Part shown: positions 8,512 to 16,440 of the stretch, in pieces
How the letters are laid out: each line of letters begins with the position of its first letter
Numbering within the stretch: position 1 is the stretch's first letter
Source of the DNA: RGIG4576 sp964613095
GTDB lineage: Bacteria > Bacteroidota > Bacteroidia > Bacteroidales > Muribaculaceae
Direction: 5' to 3'
DNA length: 18,748 nucleotides
Assembly (NCBI GenBank): GCA_964613095.1
Contig: CAZTFX010000039.1
Location: 1-18,748 of the forward strand
Made by a program: the position numbers and the translations under genes
Notes under the pieces: model-generated
Told to the model about the DNA's origin: nothing
The model's database searches: none
The model's input: the letters and a program-made list of their open reading frames with translations, nothing else

Positions 8512-9621
8512 ATGAAAGTTTTTATGTTATATCCATATTTTTTCACACCAGATGGGAAAAGAAAAAAAATAGGTGGAGTTGAAACATATATTGAATCTTT
8601 AGCGCAAGTTGTGTCTAATATAGGGTTGACACCCATTATATGTCAATTTTCAGAAACGGTATTCAAAAAAGAATATTTAAATTTAACCATATGTGGCTAT
8701 AAGGTAAATTCAATTAGATCATTATATAAAGAAATAGAAAATGACGTTAATAAATCCGAAGATATAATTTTATTTGTCAGTGATTTATGGTCCACAAAAC
8801 TCAAAGGTGTAAAAACATTAAGCATTCAACATGGCATATATTGGGATATTCCTAGAACAAAGGGGCCATATATCCTATATTATATTCAAAGGTTTAAGCA
8901 GGTTATAACTGCTCTGATTGATTTTAACAATACAAAATATTCTGTATGTGTTGATTATAATTTTTATAATTGGTATAAAACTTTTAATGTCAAAGCAAAA
9001 TGCAAACGTCATTGGGTTATTCCTAATTTTGCTGATCAATATATTAGCAGGAGTGATCTTGAACAGAAATTATCAACACGGTCTTCTACAGTAAATATAA
9101 TTTTTGCCCGAAGATTTTATGAGTTCCGGGGTGTACATATATTTGCAGAGGCAATGAATAAGATAATGGATGAAAATCCGAATATACATGTAACATTTGC
9201 GGGAGAAGGACCAGAGGAAGAATATATTAAGCAATTGTTTAGTAAATATACAAACCGTTTTTCTTTAATTAAATACCTACCAAGTGAATCATTCAAAATA
9301 CATAAAAAATATGACATAGCAGTTGTCCCAACCACAGGTTCCGAAGGAACCTCTTTATCATTACTTGAAGCTATGGGGGCAGGATGTGTTGTAGTCAGTA
9401 CTCCTATTGGCGGTTTGTCCAATATTGTGTTAGATGAGTATAATGGTTACATCTCTATGCCAACATCGGAGGATTTATATAGGACAATAAATAAAGCAAT
9501 TGAGAACCTAAATGATAAAGATATTGTAACGAACGCTGTTAATTGTGTGAAGCTATCTTTCTCTAAAGAAAAATGGGCGAAAGCATGGGAGAATATTTTT
9601 AGAATAATAGTATCTGAATAA
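8512..9621 (+). CDS. Glycosyltransferase family 4 (GT-B fold)
   Basis: Retaining glycosyltransferase that should add one sugar of the repeat unit at the cytoplasmic face of the membrane. The protein has 369 residues. The N-terminal half has the glycine loop KIGGVETYIESLAQ near residue 20 and a conserved-type SIQHGIYWD segment. The C-terminal donor-binding domain shows FARRFYEFRG, TFAGEGPEEEY and the EX7E pair Glu278/Glu286 in EGTSLSLLE, followed by AMGAGCVVVSTPIGGLSNIV. The gene is strongly AT-rich (17 G/C of 60 at 8521-8580) and starts 12 bases after the FrhB-like gene. Donor and acceptor cannot be predicted. A run of eight A residues lies at 8562-8569 within the coding frame. Confidence 0.92.
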   Translation: MKVFMLYPYFFTPDGKRKKIGGVETYIESLAQVVSNIGLTPIICQFSETVFKKEYLNLTICGYKVNSIRSLYKEIENDVNKSEDIILFVSDLWSTKLKGVKTLSIQHGIYWDIPRTKGPYILYYIQRFKQVITALIDFNNTKYSVCVDYNFYNWYKTFNVKAKCKRHWVIPNFADQYISRSDLEQKLSTRSSTVNIIFARRFYEFRGVHIFAEAMNKIMDENPNIHVTFAGEGPEEEYIKQLFSKYTNRFSLIKYLPSESFKIHKKYDIAVVPTTGSEGTSLSLLEAMGAGCVVVSTPIGGLSNIVLDEYNGYISMPTSEDLYRTINKAIENLNDKDIVTNAVNCVKLSFSKEKWAKAWENIFRIIVSE

Positions 9622-9626
9622 TATTT

Positions 9627-10802
9627 ATGGAGCTTTATAGTTATACGTATTCAGTACCATATGTAATAGTCATTTTAAGTCTTTTCTATCTAGCGTTAGT
9701 GGAAAATAGGGCCACGTCTGTAAATAAAAAGAATAAACTGATTACAATCGCATCGTTTATACTGATATTTTTTTTTGGATTAAGAGGATTTATTCAAAGT
9801 GATTTTCAGAATTATTATCCATGGTTTGAGACTCTTCCTACTTTATGGAACTATAATGACTTTACCAAAGCGTTCGCAGAAAATTATGAGCCAGGATTTG
9901 TGCTATTTTCAATACTATGTAAAAGTGTATTCCCTGATTATTTTATTTGGATTTTTATTTGCGCATTAATAGATATTTTACTATTAAAAAAGATTTTTAA
10001 AGAATACTCCTTTAATGTATGCTTGTCTTTTGCAATATACTTTGCCATAGGCGCAATTATTATGGAATTCAATTTAATGCGTAATATTAAAGCTATTTTG
10101 ATTTTAATTATAGCAACAAAATATATTCGTGAAAGAAAAATTTGGAAATATATTTTATGTGTGTTAACATCAATGCTATTTCATTTAACTTCAATTATTT
10201 TTATACCGCTATACTTCGTGCTTGGAAAGAGATGGTCAAAACCTTTACTCATTGGAATTTTTATTGCGTGTATGGCAGTATTGTTCCTTCGTATTAGTTT
10301 CCTTTCTACACTTTTGCCTTCAGTAGCGCAGTTATTAGGTGGAGAATATGCTATTATGACAGAGTTCTATTTGTCAAGTGGAGTTTTGGACGCATCATAC
10401 GGAATTAGTTTTGGACTAATAGAGCGTATTATAACATTATTTTTAGTTATATATTACTACGATAAATGGGCTGATAAAACTGGGGATAAATACATATTTC
10501 TAAATATGGTTGTGCTGTATTTTATGTGTTTCTCTTTATTAACAGAGATGTCTATGCTGCTAGAAAGATTTGCATACTTTTTTGCCTTATCCTATTGCAT
10601 CTTCTATCCTAACTTAATTAAAGTAATCCATTTTCCGAACAATAAAGTCATACTCGGATTCTTTATATTTTCCGTATTTACATTGAAAATAGCCCAACAG
10701 ACACAAAGTATAGTATGCAAATACGACAATGTTTTATTCGGTATCGAATCTTTTGAAGAACGATTGTCAACATTACAAACTTTTAATGCAAGTGTACGAT
10801 GA
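9627..10802 (+). CDS. wzy: EpsG-family / Wzy-like polysaccharide polymerase
   Basis: Predicted integral-membrane polymerase joining flipped repeat units on the periplasmic side. The 391-residue protein is mostly hydrophobic, with about ten membrane helices. An early conserved-looking segment LRGFIQSDFQNYYPWFE (residues about 52-68) resembles the R-G-x-x-x-D-F-x-x-Y pattern of the EpsG family, and a short charged loop before MEFNLMRNIKA recalls the conserved arginine of that family. Among the genes here it is the only one with the topology of a polymerase, and its position next to the glycosyltransferases and Wzx supports that role. The stop overlaps the next start as ATGA at 10799-10802. A nine-T run at 9768-9776 falls in the coding frame. 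Wzy proteins are very divergent, so the call rests on topology and context as well as the motif. Confidence 0.85.
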   Translation: MELYSYTYSVPYVIVILSLFYLALVENRATSVNKKNKLITIASFILIFFFGLRGFIQSDFQNYYPWFETLPTLWNYNDFTKAFAENYEPGFVLFSILCKSVFPDYFIWIFICALIDILLLKKIFKEYSFNVCLSFAIYFAIGAIIMEFNLMRNIKAILILIIATKYIRERKIWKYILCVLTSMLFHLTSIIFIPLYFVLGKRWSKPLLIGIFIACMAVLFLRISFLSTLLPSVAQLLGGEYAIMTEFYLSSGVLDASYGISFGLIERIITLFLVIYYYDKWADKTGDKYIFLNMVVLYFMCFSLLTEMSMLLERFAYFFALSYCIFYPNLIKVIHFPNNKVILGFFIFSVFTLKIAQQTQSIVCKYDNVLFGIESFEERLSTLQTFNASVR

Positions 10803-11728
10803 ATCCGTTAATATCTATTTTAATCCCAGCGTATCAAGCAGAAAAAACAATACAGCGTTGTTTATCAAGCATCTTAAATCAAACTAATAATGATTTCGAA
10901 GTTATAATAATAGATGATGGTAGTAATGATCGAACATTTTCTATCTGTCTAGAATATCAGCGCGATAAAAGATTTAAGATATATACTCAAACGAATCAAG
11001 GTATTGCAACAACACGACAGCGATTATTAGCGTTGGCGAATGGTAGGTATGTTCAATTTGTGGATGCTGATGACTGGGTAGATTTAAACATGGTAGAAGA
11101 ATATTATTCTATATTAAAACAATGTGATTATGATATAATAATTTCAGATTATATTTATCATAATTATCAGACAACTCAATATAAACAACAAAAACCATCA
11201 TCATTAACCCCTCAATGTCTCATTCGGGATATTTCCTCTCCCAAATTACTAGGAGTACTTTGGAACAAATTAATAAAAAGGGATCTAATATCTAATATGC
11301 ATGTGCCAAATTTGAGATATTGTGAAGATTGGTGTATTTGTGTATCATTATTTCAAGAAGCAAAAAAGATTATGTATACTAATGTTGCCTTTTACCATTA
11401 TGACAATACAAATACTACTAATTCATTAACTAGAAATATAACCAAAAATTCTTTTAGGTATAGAATGCAATATGTTGACTATTTACAAACTATTGGTTTT
11501 GATAAGTTATATCCAAAAGAATATGATTCTCAGGTTGCTAATATAGCATATGCTGCACTGGTTTATAATATATATACAGACAATGAGTTCCATGATATAT
11601 TTCGAGATGTCTCATTATTTTCTAATTATAATACATTGTATAAGCGAATTATACTAATTCTAACGACTATTTTTCCACTGTCATTTGTGAGATTGGTAGA
11701 TACTAAAATTCGAAAAATCATTAAATAA
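10799..11728 (+). CDS. Glycosyltransferase family 2 (GT-A fold)
   Basis: Inverting-type glycosyltransferase for one linkage of the repeat unit. The 309-residue protein opens with the classic ISILIPAYQAEKTIQRCL segment, SILNQT, and the nucleotide-binding Asp39-Asp40-Gly41-Ser42. The metal-binding DADDW motif is at 89-93. TNQGIATTRQRLLAL takes the place of the usual NQGVSAARNRGL segment. Around residue 180 there is a YCEDW motif equivalent to the catalytic ED of this family. The C-terminal part is variable and carries some hydrophobic residues but no clear membrane anchor. Its ATG shares bases with the polymerase stop (ATGA), so translation is probably coupled. AT-rich like its neighbours. The sugar transferred is not predictable. 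Confidence 0.93.
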   Translation: MNPLISILIPAYQAEKTIQRCLSSILNQTNNDFEVIIIDDGSNDRTFSICLEYQRDKRFKIYTQTNQGIATTRQRLLALANGRYVQFVDADDWVDLNMVEEYYSILKQCDYDIIISDYIYHNYQTTQYKQQKPSSLTPQCLIRDISSPKLLGVLWNKLIKRDLISNMHVPNLRYCEDWCICVSLFQEAKKIMYTNVAFYHYDNTNTTNSLTRNITKNSFRYRMQYVDYLQTIGFDKLYPKEYDSQVANIAYAALVYNIYTDNEFHDIFRDVSLFSNYNTLYKRIILILTTIFPLSFVRLVDTKIRKIIK

Positions 11729-11745
11729 ACTGCAAAGTGTTAAAA

Positions 11746-12924
11746 ATGAATAACAAGTTTCTGATTATTGGGACTGAACATTATAATACTCTTTGGTTGG
11801 TAAGAAGTTTAGGAATGGCGGGGCTAAAACCTTTCGTAATAATACATTCCGACCATATTAAATCTTTTGTCTCTAGATCTATATATTGTAATGGATATAT
11901 TATTATAAGAGATAAAGAGAATATTATAAGATTTCTTCTAGAACAAACTGGGAATGAAAAAAAAATCATATTTACCTCCAGTGATGAGTTGGCAGAATTA
12001 TTAGACCAAAATTATAACATCTTATCCAGTAAGTATTTTATCCAAAATTGTAACTGTCAACAAGGAAGTTTGTCTTATTGGATGGATAAAAACAATATGG
12101 TAGTTAAAGCTGCTGATTGTGGTCTAACAACTCCAATATCCCTTTCTCTGTCAACTTACAGAAATAGAGATATATCAATGGTAAAATATCCTTGTATAGT
12201 AAAACCTGAATTATCGGCTAAAGCTTCAAAAGACTATTTTAGACTATGTAATAATGTGCAAGAACTGAATCAGGCGATACAAGAGGTTAAAAGTAAATGT
12301 GTTAGAATCTTAGTACAAGAATATATTAAGCCCAAATATGAATATCTCATATATGGAGTAAGTACTGATACTGAAATTTGTATTCCTGGTGGATTACGAA
12401 AAATTCATACTTGTTCTTCGTTGAATAACTTAGGAATGATGTCTTATTCTTGTTTATCCAATGAAATTCCAAAGCAAATAGGTAGCCTTGATAAAATTAA
12501 AGACTTTATAAAAGCAATTGGTTATAAAGGTCTATTTTCTGTTGAGTTTATAATCACAGATGATAAAGCTTATTTTCTAGAAATTAATTTAAGAAATGAT
12601 GGGACTTGTTATATCACCACACAAGCAGGTGTAAATATGCCTGCAATATGGGCTTATTCGTGTATGGGAAAGGATTCCTCCAAATTATCCCGTTCTTTTG
12701 TGCGTAAAGATACTTATGGTATGAATGAGGTTAATTACTTCAAATACACCTTTAAGCTTAAACATTTTATAAGATGTATAAAAGAAATACTTAAAACAAA
12801 AGCATTTAGTTTAATAAAAATCAATGATATGAAGCCTGTTGCTTACAAAATATTAATATCTAGTCTTTATATTCCAATCTCCAATTATATACACAAATTT
12901 TTGCGGGTAAAATACAGCAATTAA
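11746..12924 (+). CDS. ATP-grasp enzyme, first of a tandem pair (probable carboxylate-amine ligase)
   Basis: Predicted cytoplasmic ligase that activates a carboxylate with ATP and joins it to an amine or similar nucleophile. I prefer the ATG at 11746 (392 residues) over the GTG at 11737, since the conserved IIGTEHYNTLWLVRSLG begins four residues later and the next gene starts the same way. The N-terminal pre-ATP-grasp domain covers about 1-110. The ATP-binding YPCIVKP has Lys153, LVQEYI follows near 190, and the metal site has Glu267 and, in FLEINLRNDG, Glu279 and Asn281. It resembles D-aspartate-ligase-like and carbamoyl-phosphate-synthase-like ATP-grasp proteins found in polysaccharide loci. 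It is paralogous over its whole length to the next gene: SLG, MDK, GLFSVE, EINLRNDG and GVNMPAIW all have counterparts. Substrate unknown. A nine-A run lies at 11957-11965. Confidence 0.83.
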   Translation: MNNKFLIIGTEHYNTLWLVRSLGMAGLKPFVIIHSDHIKSFVSRSIYCNGYIIIRDKENIIRFLLEQTGNEKKIIFTSSDELAELLDQNYNILSSKYFIQNCNCQQGSLSYWMDKNNMVVKAADCGLTTPISLSLSTYRNRDISMVKYPCIVKPELSAKASKDYFRLCNNVQELNQAIQEVKSKCVRILVQEYIKPKYEYLIYGVSTDTEICIPGGLRKIHTCSSLNNLGMMSYSCLSNEIPKQIGSLDKIKDFIKAIGYKGLFSVEFIITDDKAYFLEINLRNDGTCYITTQAGVNMPAIWAYSCMGKDSSKLSRSFVRKDTYGMNEVNYFKYTFKLKHFIRCIKEILKTKAFSLIKINDMKPVAYKILISSLYIPISNYIHKFLRVKYSN

Positions 12925-12938
12925 ATTAGTTATAATCA

Positions 12939-12974
12939 GCAGCGCATAATGCTACTTGGAAGGAGGTGTGCTGC
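12939..12974 (+). other. Possible hairpin over the ribosome-binding site of the second ATP-grasp gene
   Basis: Bases 12939-12947 can pair with 12966-12974 to give nine base pairs, two of them G-U, closing an 18-base loop. The 3' arm ends immediately before the ATG at 12975, and the loop plus arm contain the Shine-Dalgarno core. Folded, it could limit ribosome access. The stem is short and could be chance; there is no comparative support. Confidence 0.3.
12958..12967 (+). promoter_or_regulatory. Strong Shine-Dalgarno sequence for the second ATP-grasp gene
   Basis: The bases GGAAGGAGGT lie 7 bases before the ATG at 12975 and contain the full anti-SD complement AAGGAGGT. This spacing selects the ATG at 12975 over the GTG at 12966, which lies within the SD itself. 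No other gene in the window has anything comparable. Confidence 0.75.
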
Positions 12975-14075
12975 ATGAATAATGTAATAGTGATTGGAGG
13001 AACACATCATAATTCGCTTGGAGTAATCAGATCGTTAGGTGAACGAGGTTATAATATCGAATTTGTCAACTTTAACGTAGGTGGAGAGTTTGACTATGTA
13101 GCAAAAAGTAAATACATATCTAAATATCAGCCATTGACTAGTATAGAACAAGTATTTCCATATCTTCAGCAAAGGACTATCGAGTATAAAGAAGTAATTA
13201 TTTCTTGTGCTGATGCCGTTACAGAGCATCTTAATATGCATTTAGAGATTTTATCCGAAAGATATATAATTCCAGGTATCCCTAATCAAGGGAAGATGAT
13301 GGAACTTATGGATAAGACAAGAATGATTGAGATGGTTTCTTTGAGAGGGATTAACGCACCTGTTATTTGGAATTTGCCGACTGATATGTATCACGTAACA
13401 TACCCTTGTATTACAAAATGTTATGTAAGTAGTCATGGTGGTAAATCAAATATTGCGGTTATTTATTCTAAAGAAGAATTAAATGATTTCCTTCAAAATA
13501 AGCAAGGAGACCTATTTGCTCAAGCATATATCAACAAAAAAGAGGAAGTACAGTTGATTGGATGTTCGTTGAAAGGAGGAGAAGAAGTGATAATTCCTGG
13601 CATGTCTAAGATTATCCGCTCACAACCTAATACTAATACAGGATTTCTAGAATACATGTCTATTGATCCTTTTTATAAAGAAATCGTTGAACAAGCTAAG
13701 CTTTACATTCGTGATTGTCAATATTCTGGCCTTTTTAGTTTTGAGATTATGAGAGGCAAGGATGACAAAATATGGTTCTTGGAAATAAATTTCCGTAATG
13801 ACGGCAATGCTTGGTGTGTAACAAAGAGTGGCATTAATCTCCCTGTCATTTGGGTCAAAGCTTGTTATGGAGAAGAATACAAAAATGAAATATGTTCTCC
13901 CATGCACTTATTTATGATGCCAGAATTACAAGATTTTAAATTAGTCCTACAACGAAAAGTATCTTTCAATAGATGGTTTAGAGACTGGAGAAGAACTGAT
14001 TATTTTATGGAATACGACCGAAATGACAAGGCTCCATTTTTCTTCGCAGTCTTAAATAAATTACATTTAATATAA
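12975..14075 (+). CDS. ATP-grasp enzyme, second of a tandem pair (probable carboxylate-amine ligase)
   Basis: A 366-residue ATP-grasp protein, starting at the ATG at 12975, which has a well-placed Shine-Dalgarno sequence. It begins VIVIGGTHHNSLGVIRSLG, matching the start of the preceding gene. The ATP-binding segment reads YPCITKC with Lys148, where the paralogue has KP; the metal site has Glu257 and, in FLEINFRNDG (268-277), Glu270 and Asn272. The C-terminal segment RDWRRTDYFMEYDRNDKAPFF is a conserved-looking tail that the first copy shares more loosely. Both copies keep the catalytic-type residues, so neither looks decayed, and they probably act on different substrates or in succession. 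The gene follows a 50-base gap, the largest between genes in the window, and ends 6 bases before the DUF2334 gene. Substrate not known. Confidence 0.83.
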   Translation: MNNVIVIGGTHHNSLGVIRSLGERGYNIEFVNFNVGGEFDYVAKSKYISKYQPLTSIEQVFPYLQQRTIEYKEVIISCADAVTEHLNMHLEILSERYIIPGIPNQGKMMELMDKTRMIEMVSLRGINAPVIWNLPTDMYHVTYPCITKCYVSSHGGKSNIAVIYSKEELNDFLQNKQGDLFAQAYINKKEEVQLIGCSLKGGEEVIIPGMSKIIRSQPNTNTGFLEYMSIDPFYKEIVEQAKLYIRDCQYSGLFSFEIMRGKDDKIWFLEINFRNDGNAWCVTKSGINLPVIWVKACYGEEYKNEICSPMHLFMMPELQDFKLVLQRKVSFNRWFRDWRRTDYFMEYDRNDKAPFFFAVLNKLHLI

Positions 14076-14081
14076 TTAGAT

Positions 14082-14822
14082 ATGAATCAATATTTAATTC
14101 GTTTAGACGACGCTTGTCCTACTATGAATGCTAAAAAGTGGTATAGAATGGAGACCATTCTTGACAAATATGGCATTCGACCCATGGTAGGAGTTATTCC
14201 AGCAAATAATGATACAAAACAAATTATTGATTTTGTAGATAGTGGTTTTTGGGGTAAAGTTAAGAGATGGGAACAGAAAGGTTGGACTATTGCTCTTCAT
14301 GGATACGACCATTGCTTCATTTCTGATGATGGCATGAGAGGATTGAATCCTTTGTGGGAGCGTTCAGAGTTTGCAGGCGTTCCACTGGAATTACAGAAAG
14401 ATAAGATCCGAAAAGGTGTAGAGGTATGTAGAGCAAATGGTATAGACCCTAAATATTTTTTTGCTCCAGCTCATACATACGATGGGAATACATTGCGGGC
14501 TCTTCGTGAAGAAAGTAATATTCGAATTATTAGCGATACCATTGCAACAAAACCATATCGAAAAGGTGATTTTGTTTTCACGCCTCAGATGGGGGGACAT
14601 TGTACCGAAATGAAAATTCCTGGCATTTGGACCTTTTGCTTACATCCTTCTGCAATGATAGAAGAGGATTTTGTTGCTACTGAAGCATTTTTAGAAGCTC
14701 ACAAGAATGAGATGATTGGGTTTGATGAACTGAATCTTAATAAATTAAAAGGAAAGAACATAATGAGTCGATTGCTCTCTTGGGCGTATTTTACGAGAAG
14801 AAGATTAAAAGGCATAAAATGA
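14082..14822 (+). CDS. DUF2334 polysaccharide-deacetylase-fold protein
   Basis: A 246-residue protein of the NodB-like (glycoside hydrolase/deacetylase) superfamily, DUF2334 type. It opens with YLIRLDDACP, where Asp9-Asp10 correspond to the first NodB motif. ALHGYDH gives His73 and His77, the metal-binding HxxxH pair. FFAPAHTYD near 147-155 stands where classic deacetylases have RxPxG, and a LHPS motif lies near residue 186. So the metal site looks intact but motif 3 differs, and the reaction may be deacetylation of an N-acetyl sugar or another amide hydrolysis. There is no signal peptide, which suggests action in the cytoplasm on a precursor or lipid-linked sugar. It sits directly after the two ATP-grasp genes and overlaps the next gene at ATGA. 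Confidence 0.82.
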   Translation: MNQYLIRLDDACPTMNAKKWYRMETILDKYGIRPMVGVIPANNDTKQIIDFVDSGFWGKVKRWEQKGWTIALHGYDHCFISDDGMRGLNPLWERSEFAGVPLELQKDKIRKGVEVCRANGIDPKYFFAPAHTYDGNTLRALREESNIRIISDTIATKPYRKGDFVFTPQMGGHCTEMKIPGIWTFCLHPSAMIEEDFVATEAFLEAHKNEMIGFDELNLNKLKGKNIMSRLLSWAYFTRRRLKGIK

Positions 14823-15874
14823 AAATACTGCATGTTATAACATCATTAGAGATAGGTGGCGCTCAGAGATTATTGGTGGATTTATTACCGTTGCAAGCAA
14901 CAACAACGGCAGATGTTAGTTTGCTTGTGTATAATTGGGTTGACAATGAGTTTGAAAAGACTATAAAGCGAGCGGGTATTAATATTATTTCCTTGAATGA
15001 ACATAATTTCCATAACCCAAACATAATCTTTAGATTGAGAAAAATTTTAAAACATTATGACATAGTGCATACTCATCTGTTTCCATCCATTTATTGGGTA
15101 TCTTTGGCTGCAAGGGGTTTGAAAGTTAAACTTGTTTATACGGAACATTCTACATCAAATTTAAGAAGAACTAAATGGTATTTTCGCCCAATAGAACGTT
15201 TTATGTATAACAGATTTGATAGGATAATCTCAATCAGTCAGCAAACACAAGATGCTCTAACCTCATGGTTAAGACAGTGTGATGAGCGTTTTGTTGTGAT
15301 ATGTAATGGTGTCAATACCCAAAAATTTGCATCCGTCACATCATCAGTTATTCCCAAGTCGCTAATAATGGTGTCGCGTTTCGCCTCATCAAAAGATCAA
15401 GAAACTGTCATCCGTGCAATGAAGCATATGGATAATGAGGTGTTTTTATATTTAGTAGGAGATGGAGATAATCGTGCTCATTGCGAAGCTTTGGCTAAAG
15501 AATTAAGTGTGTCAGATAGAGTTCAGTTCTTGGGTTCACGTTCTGATATACCAGAATTGGTCGCCTCATCCTACATAGGAATACAATCTAGTAATTGGGA
15601 GGGGTTTGGGTTAACAGCTGTAGAGTTGATGGCAGCTGGAAAGCCTATTATCGCATCTGATGTTGATGGATTAAAACAGGTTGTAGAAGGTGCTGGGTTA
15701 ATATTTAAGCGTGGAGATTCTGAAGACCTTGCGATGAAAATTTCTCTTCTTCTTAATGATTCCGACTATTATGATATTGTCTCTAGAAAATGTCTAGAAA
15801 GATCTCTATTATACGACATCAAAGTAATGGCTAAAAAGTATAATGATACATATTATGAACTTACGAAAAATTAG
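14819..15874 (+). CDS. Glycosyltransferase family 4 (GT-B fold)
   Basis: Retaining glycosyltransferase, 351 residues from the ATG at 14819. That ATG overlaps the DUF2334 stop as ATGA and begins the conserved MKILHVITSLEIGGAQRLL; an upstream in-frame start at 14780 would add 13 unrelated residues inside the neighbour. Segments typical of the family follow in order: THLFPS, YTEHST, a DRIISIS block, ICNGVN, then the donor domain with MVSRFASSKDQE, LVGDGDNRA, FLGSRSDI and the EX7E pair Glu261/Glu269 in EGFGLTAVE, followed by LMAAGKPIIASDVDGL. It looks like the GT4 enzymes of capsule loci that add internal sugars. Donor not predictable. Confidence 0.93.
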   Translation: MKILHVITSLEIGGAQRLLVDLLPLQATTTADVSLLVYNWVDNEFEKTIKRAGINIISLNEHNFHNPNIIFRLRKILKHYDIVHTHLFPSIYWVSLAARGLKVKLVYTEHSTSNLRRTKWYFRPIERFMYNRFDRIISISQQTQDALTSWLRQCDERFVVICNGVNTQKFASVTSSVIPKSLIMVSRFASSKDQETVIRAMKHMDNEVFLYLVGDGDNRAHCEALAKELSVSDRVQFLGSRSDIPELVASSYIGIQSSNWEGFGLTAVELMAAGKPIIASDVDGLKQVVEGAGLIFKRGDSEDLAMKISLLLNDSDYYDIVSRKCLERSLLYDIKVMAKKYNDTYYELTKN

Positions 15875-16430
15875 AAATATACTTAGACTCTGCAATTCGT
15901 TATTATTTGCTTGGCTTTATATACCACACTTAATCTTAGGGGGTAATGCTTTGATTATAAGCGACATAAGAAGGCTTGAATATCAAATAGACATTAAACT
16001 CCCCATACTTATGCAGTTGCTCTATCATTTGCATACTAATAGATTTTATAGGACTCTATTTTACCACAGACTAGGTCCTGTAAAATCTACATTTATCCGC
16101 TGGTATCGTCCTGGTGATCGGTATTTTAGCATCAGTGTAACTACAAAAATCGGAGATTCAATGTGGATTGCACATCCTTATGCCACAATTATAAATGCAG
16201 AATCTATTGGCTCAAATTTCTCTTGTATTCATTGTACAACGATAGGAGCTCACAATGGTCGAGCAATAATCGGAAATAATGTCTCTTTGGGCGCAAATGT
16301 GATAATCATTGGGAGTGTTCATATCGGTAATAATGTAACTATCGGTGCAGGTAGTGTAGTGGTAAAAGACTTGCCAGATAATTGTGTTGCCGTCGGCAAT
16401 CCTGCGCGGGTTGTAAAAACGCTAAATTGA
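15843..16430 (+). CDS. Left-handed beta-helix acyltransferase (serine-acetyltransferase-like), probable sugar O-acetyltransferase
   Basis: Probably acetylates a sugar of the repeat unit using acetyl-CoA, although family annotation often says serine O-acetyltransferase. Of 195 residues, about the last 90 form hexapeptide repeats: GNNVSLGANVIIIGSVHIG, then GNNVTIGAGSVVVKD, ending in the typical VGNPARVVK tail. His130 in IHCTTIG is the likely catalytic histidine. The N-terminal 100 residues are a helical region with a hydrophobic patch (LLFAWLYIPHLILGG) that could touch the membrane, and the protein is shorter than housekeeping CysE (~270). Two starts are possible, ATG at 15843 or at 15855; both overlap the preceding glycosyltransferase, by 32 or 20 bases. 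Context favours polysaccharide modification over cysteine synthesis. Confidence 0.85.
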   Translation: MIHIMNLRKIRNILRLCNSLLFAWLYIPHLILGGNALIISDIRRLEYQIDIKLPILMQLLYHLHTNRFYRTLFYHRLGPVKSTFIRWYRPGDRYFSISVTTKIGDSMWIAHPYATIINAESIGSNFSCIHCTTIGAHNGRAIIGNNVSLGANVIIIGSVHIGNNVTIGAGSVVVKDLPDNCVAVGNPARVVKTLN

Positions 16431-16440
16431 TATTATTAAT

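Noticed and set aside
12931..12936. TATAAT resembling a sigma-70 -10 box before the second ATP-grasp gene.
   Set aside because: Bacteroidota use a different -7 consensus, no properly spaced -35 is present, and such hexamers are frequent in AT-rich DNA.
12966..12974. GTG start adding three residues to the second ATP-grasp protein.
   Set aside because: The GTG is part of the Shine-Dalgarno stretch itself; the ATG at 12975 is correctly spaced and starts at the conserved N-terminus.
14780..14818. Earlier start for the GT4 gene that overlaps the DUF2334 gene.
   Set aside because: It adds 13 lysine-rich residues with no family match; the ATGA overlap at 14819 gives the standard GT4 N-terminus.
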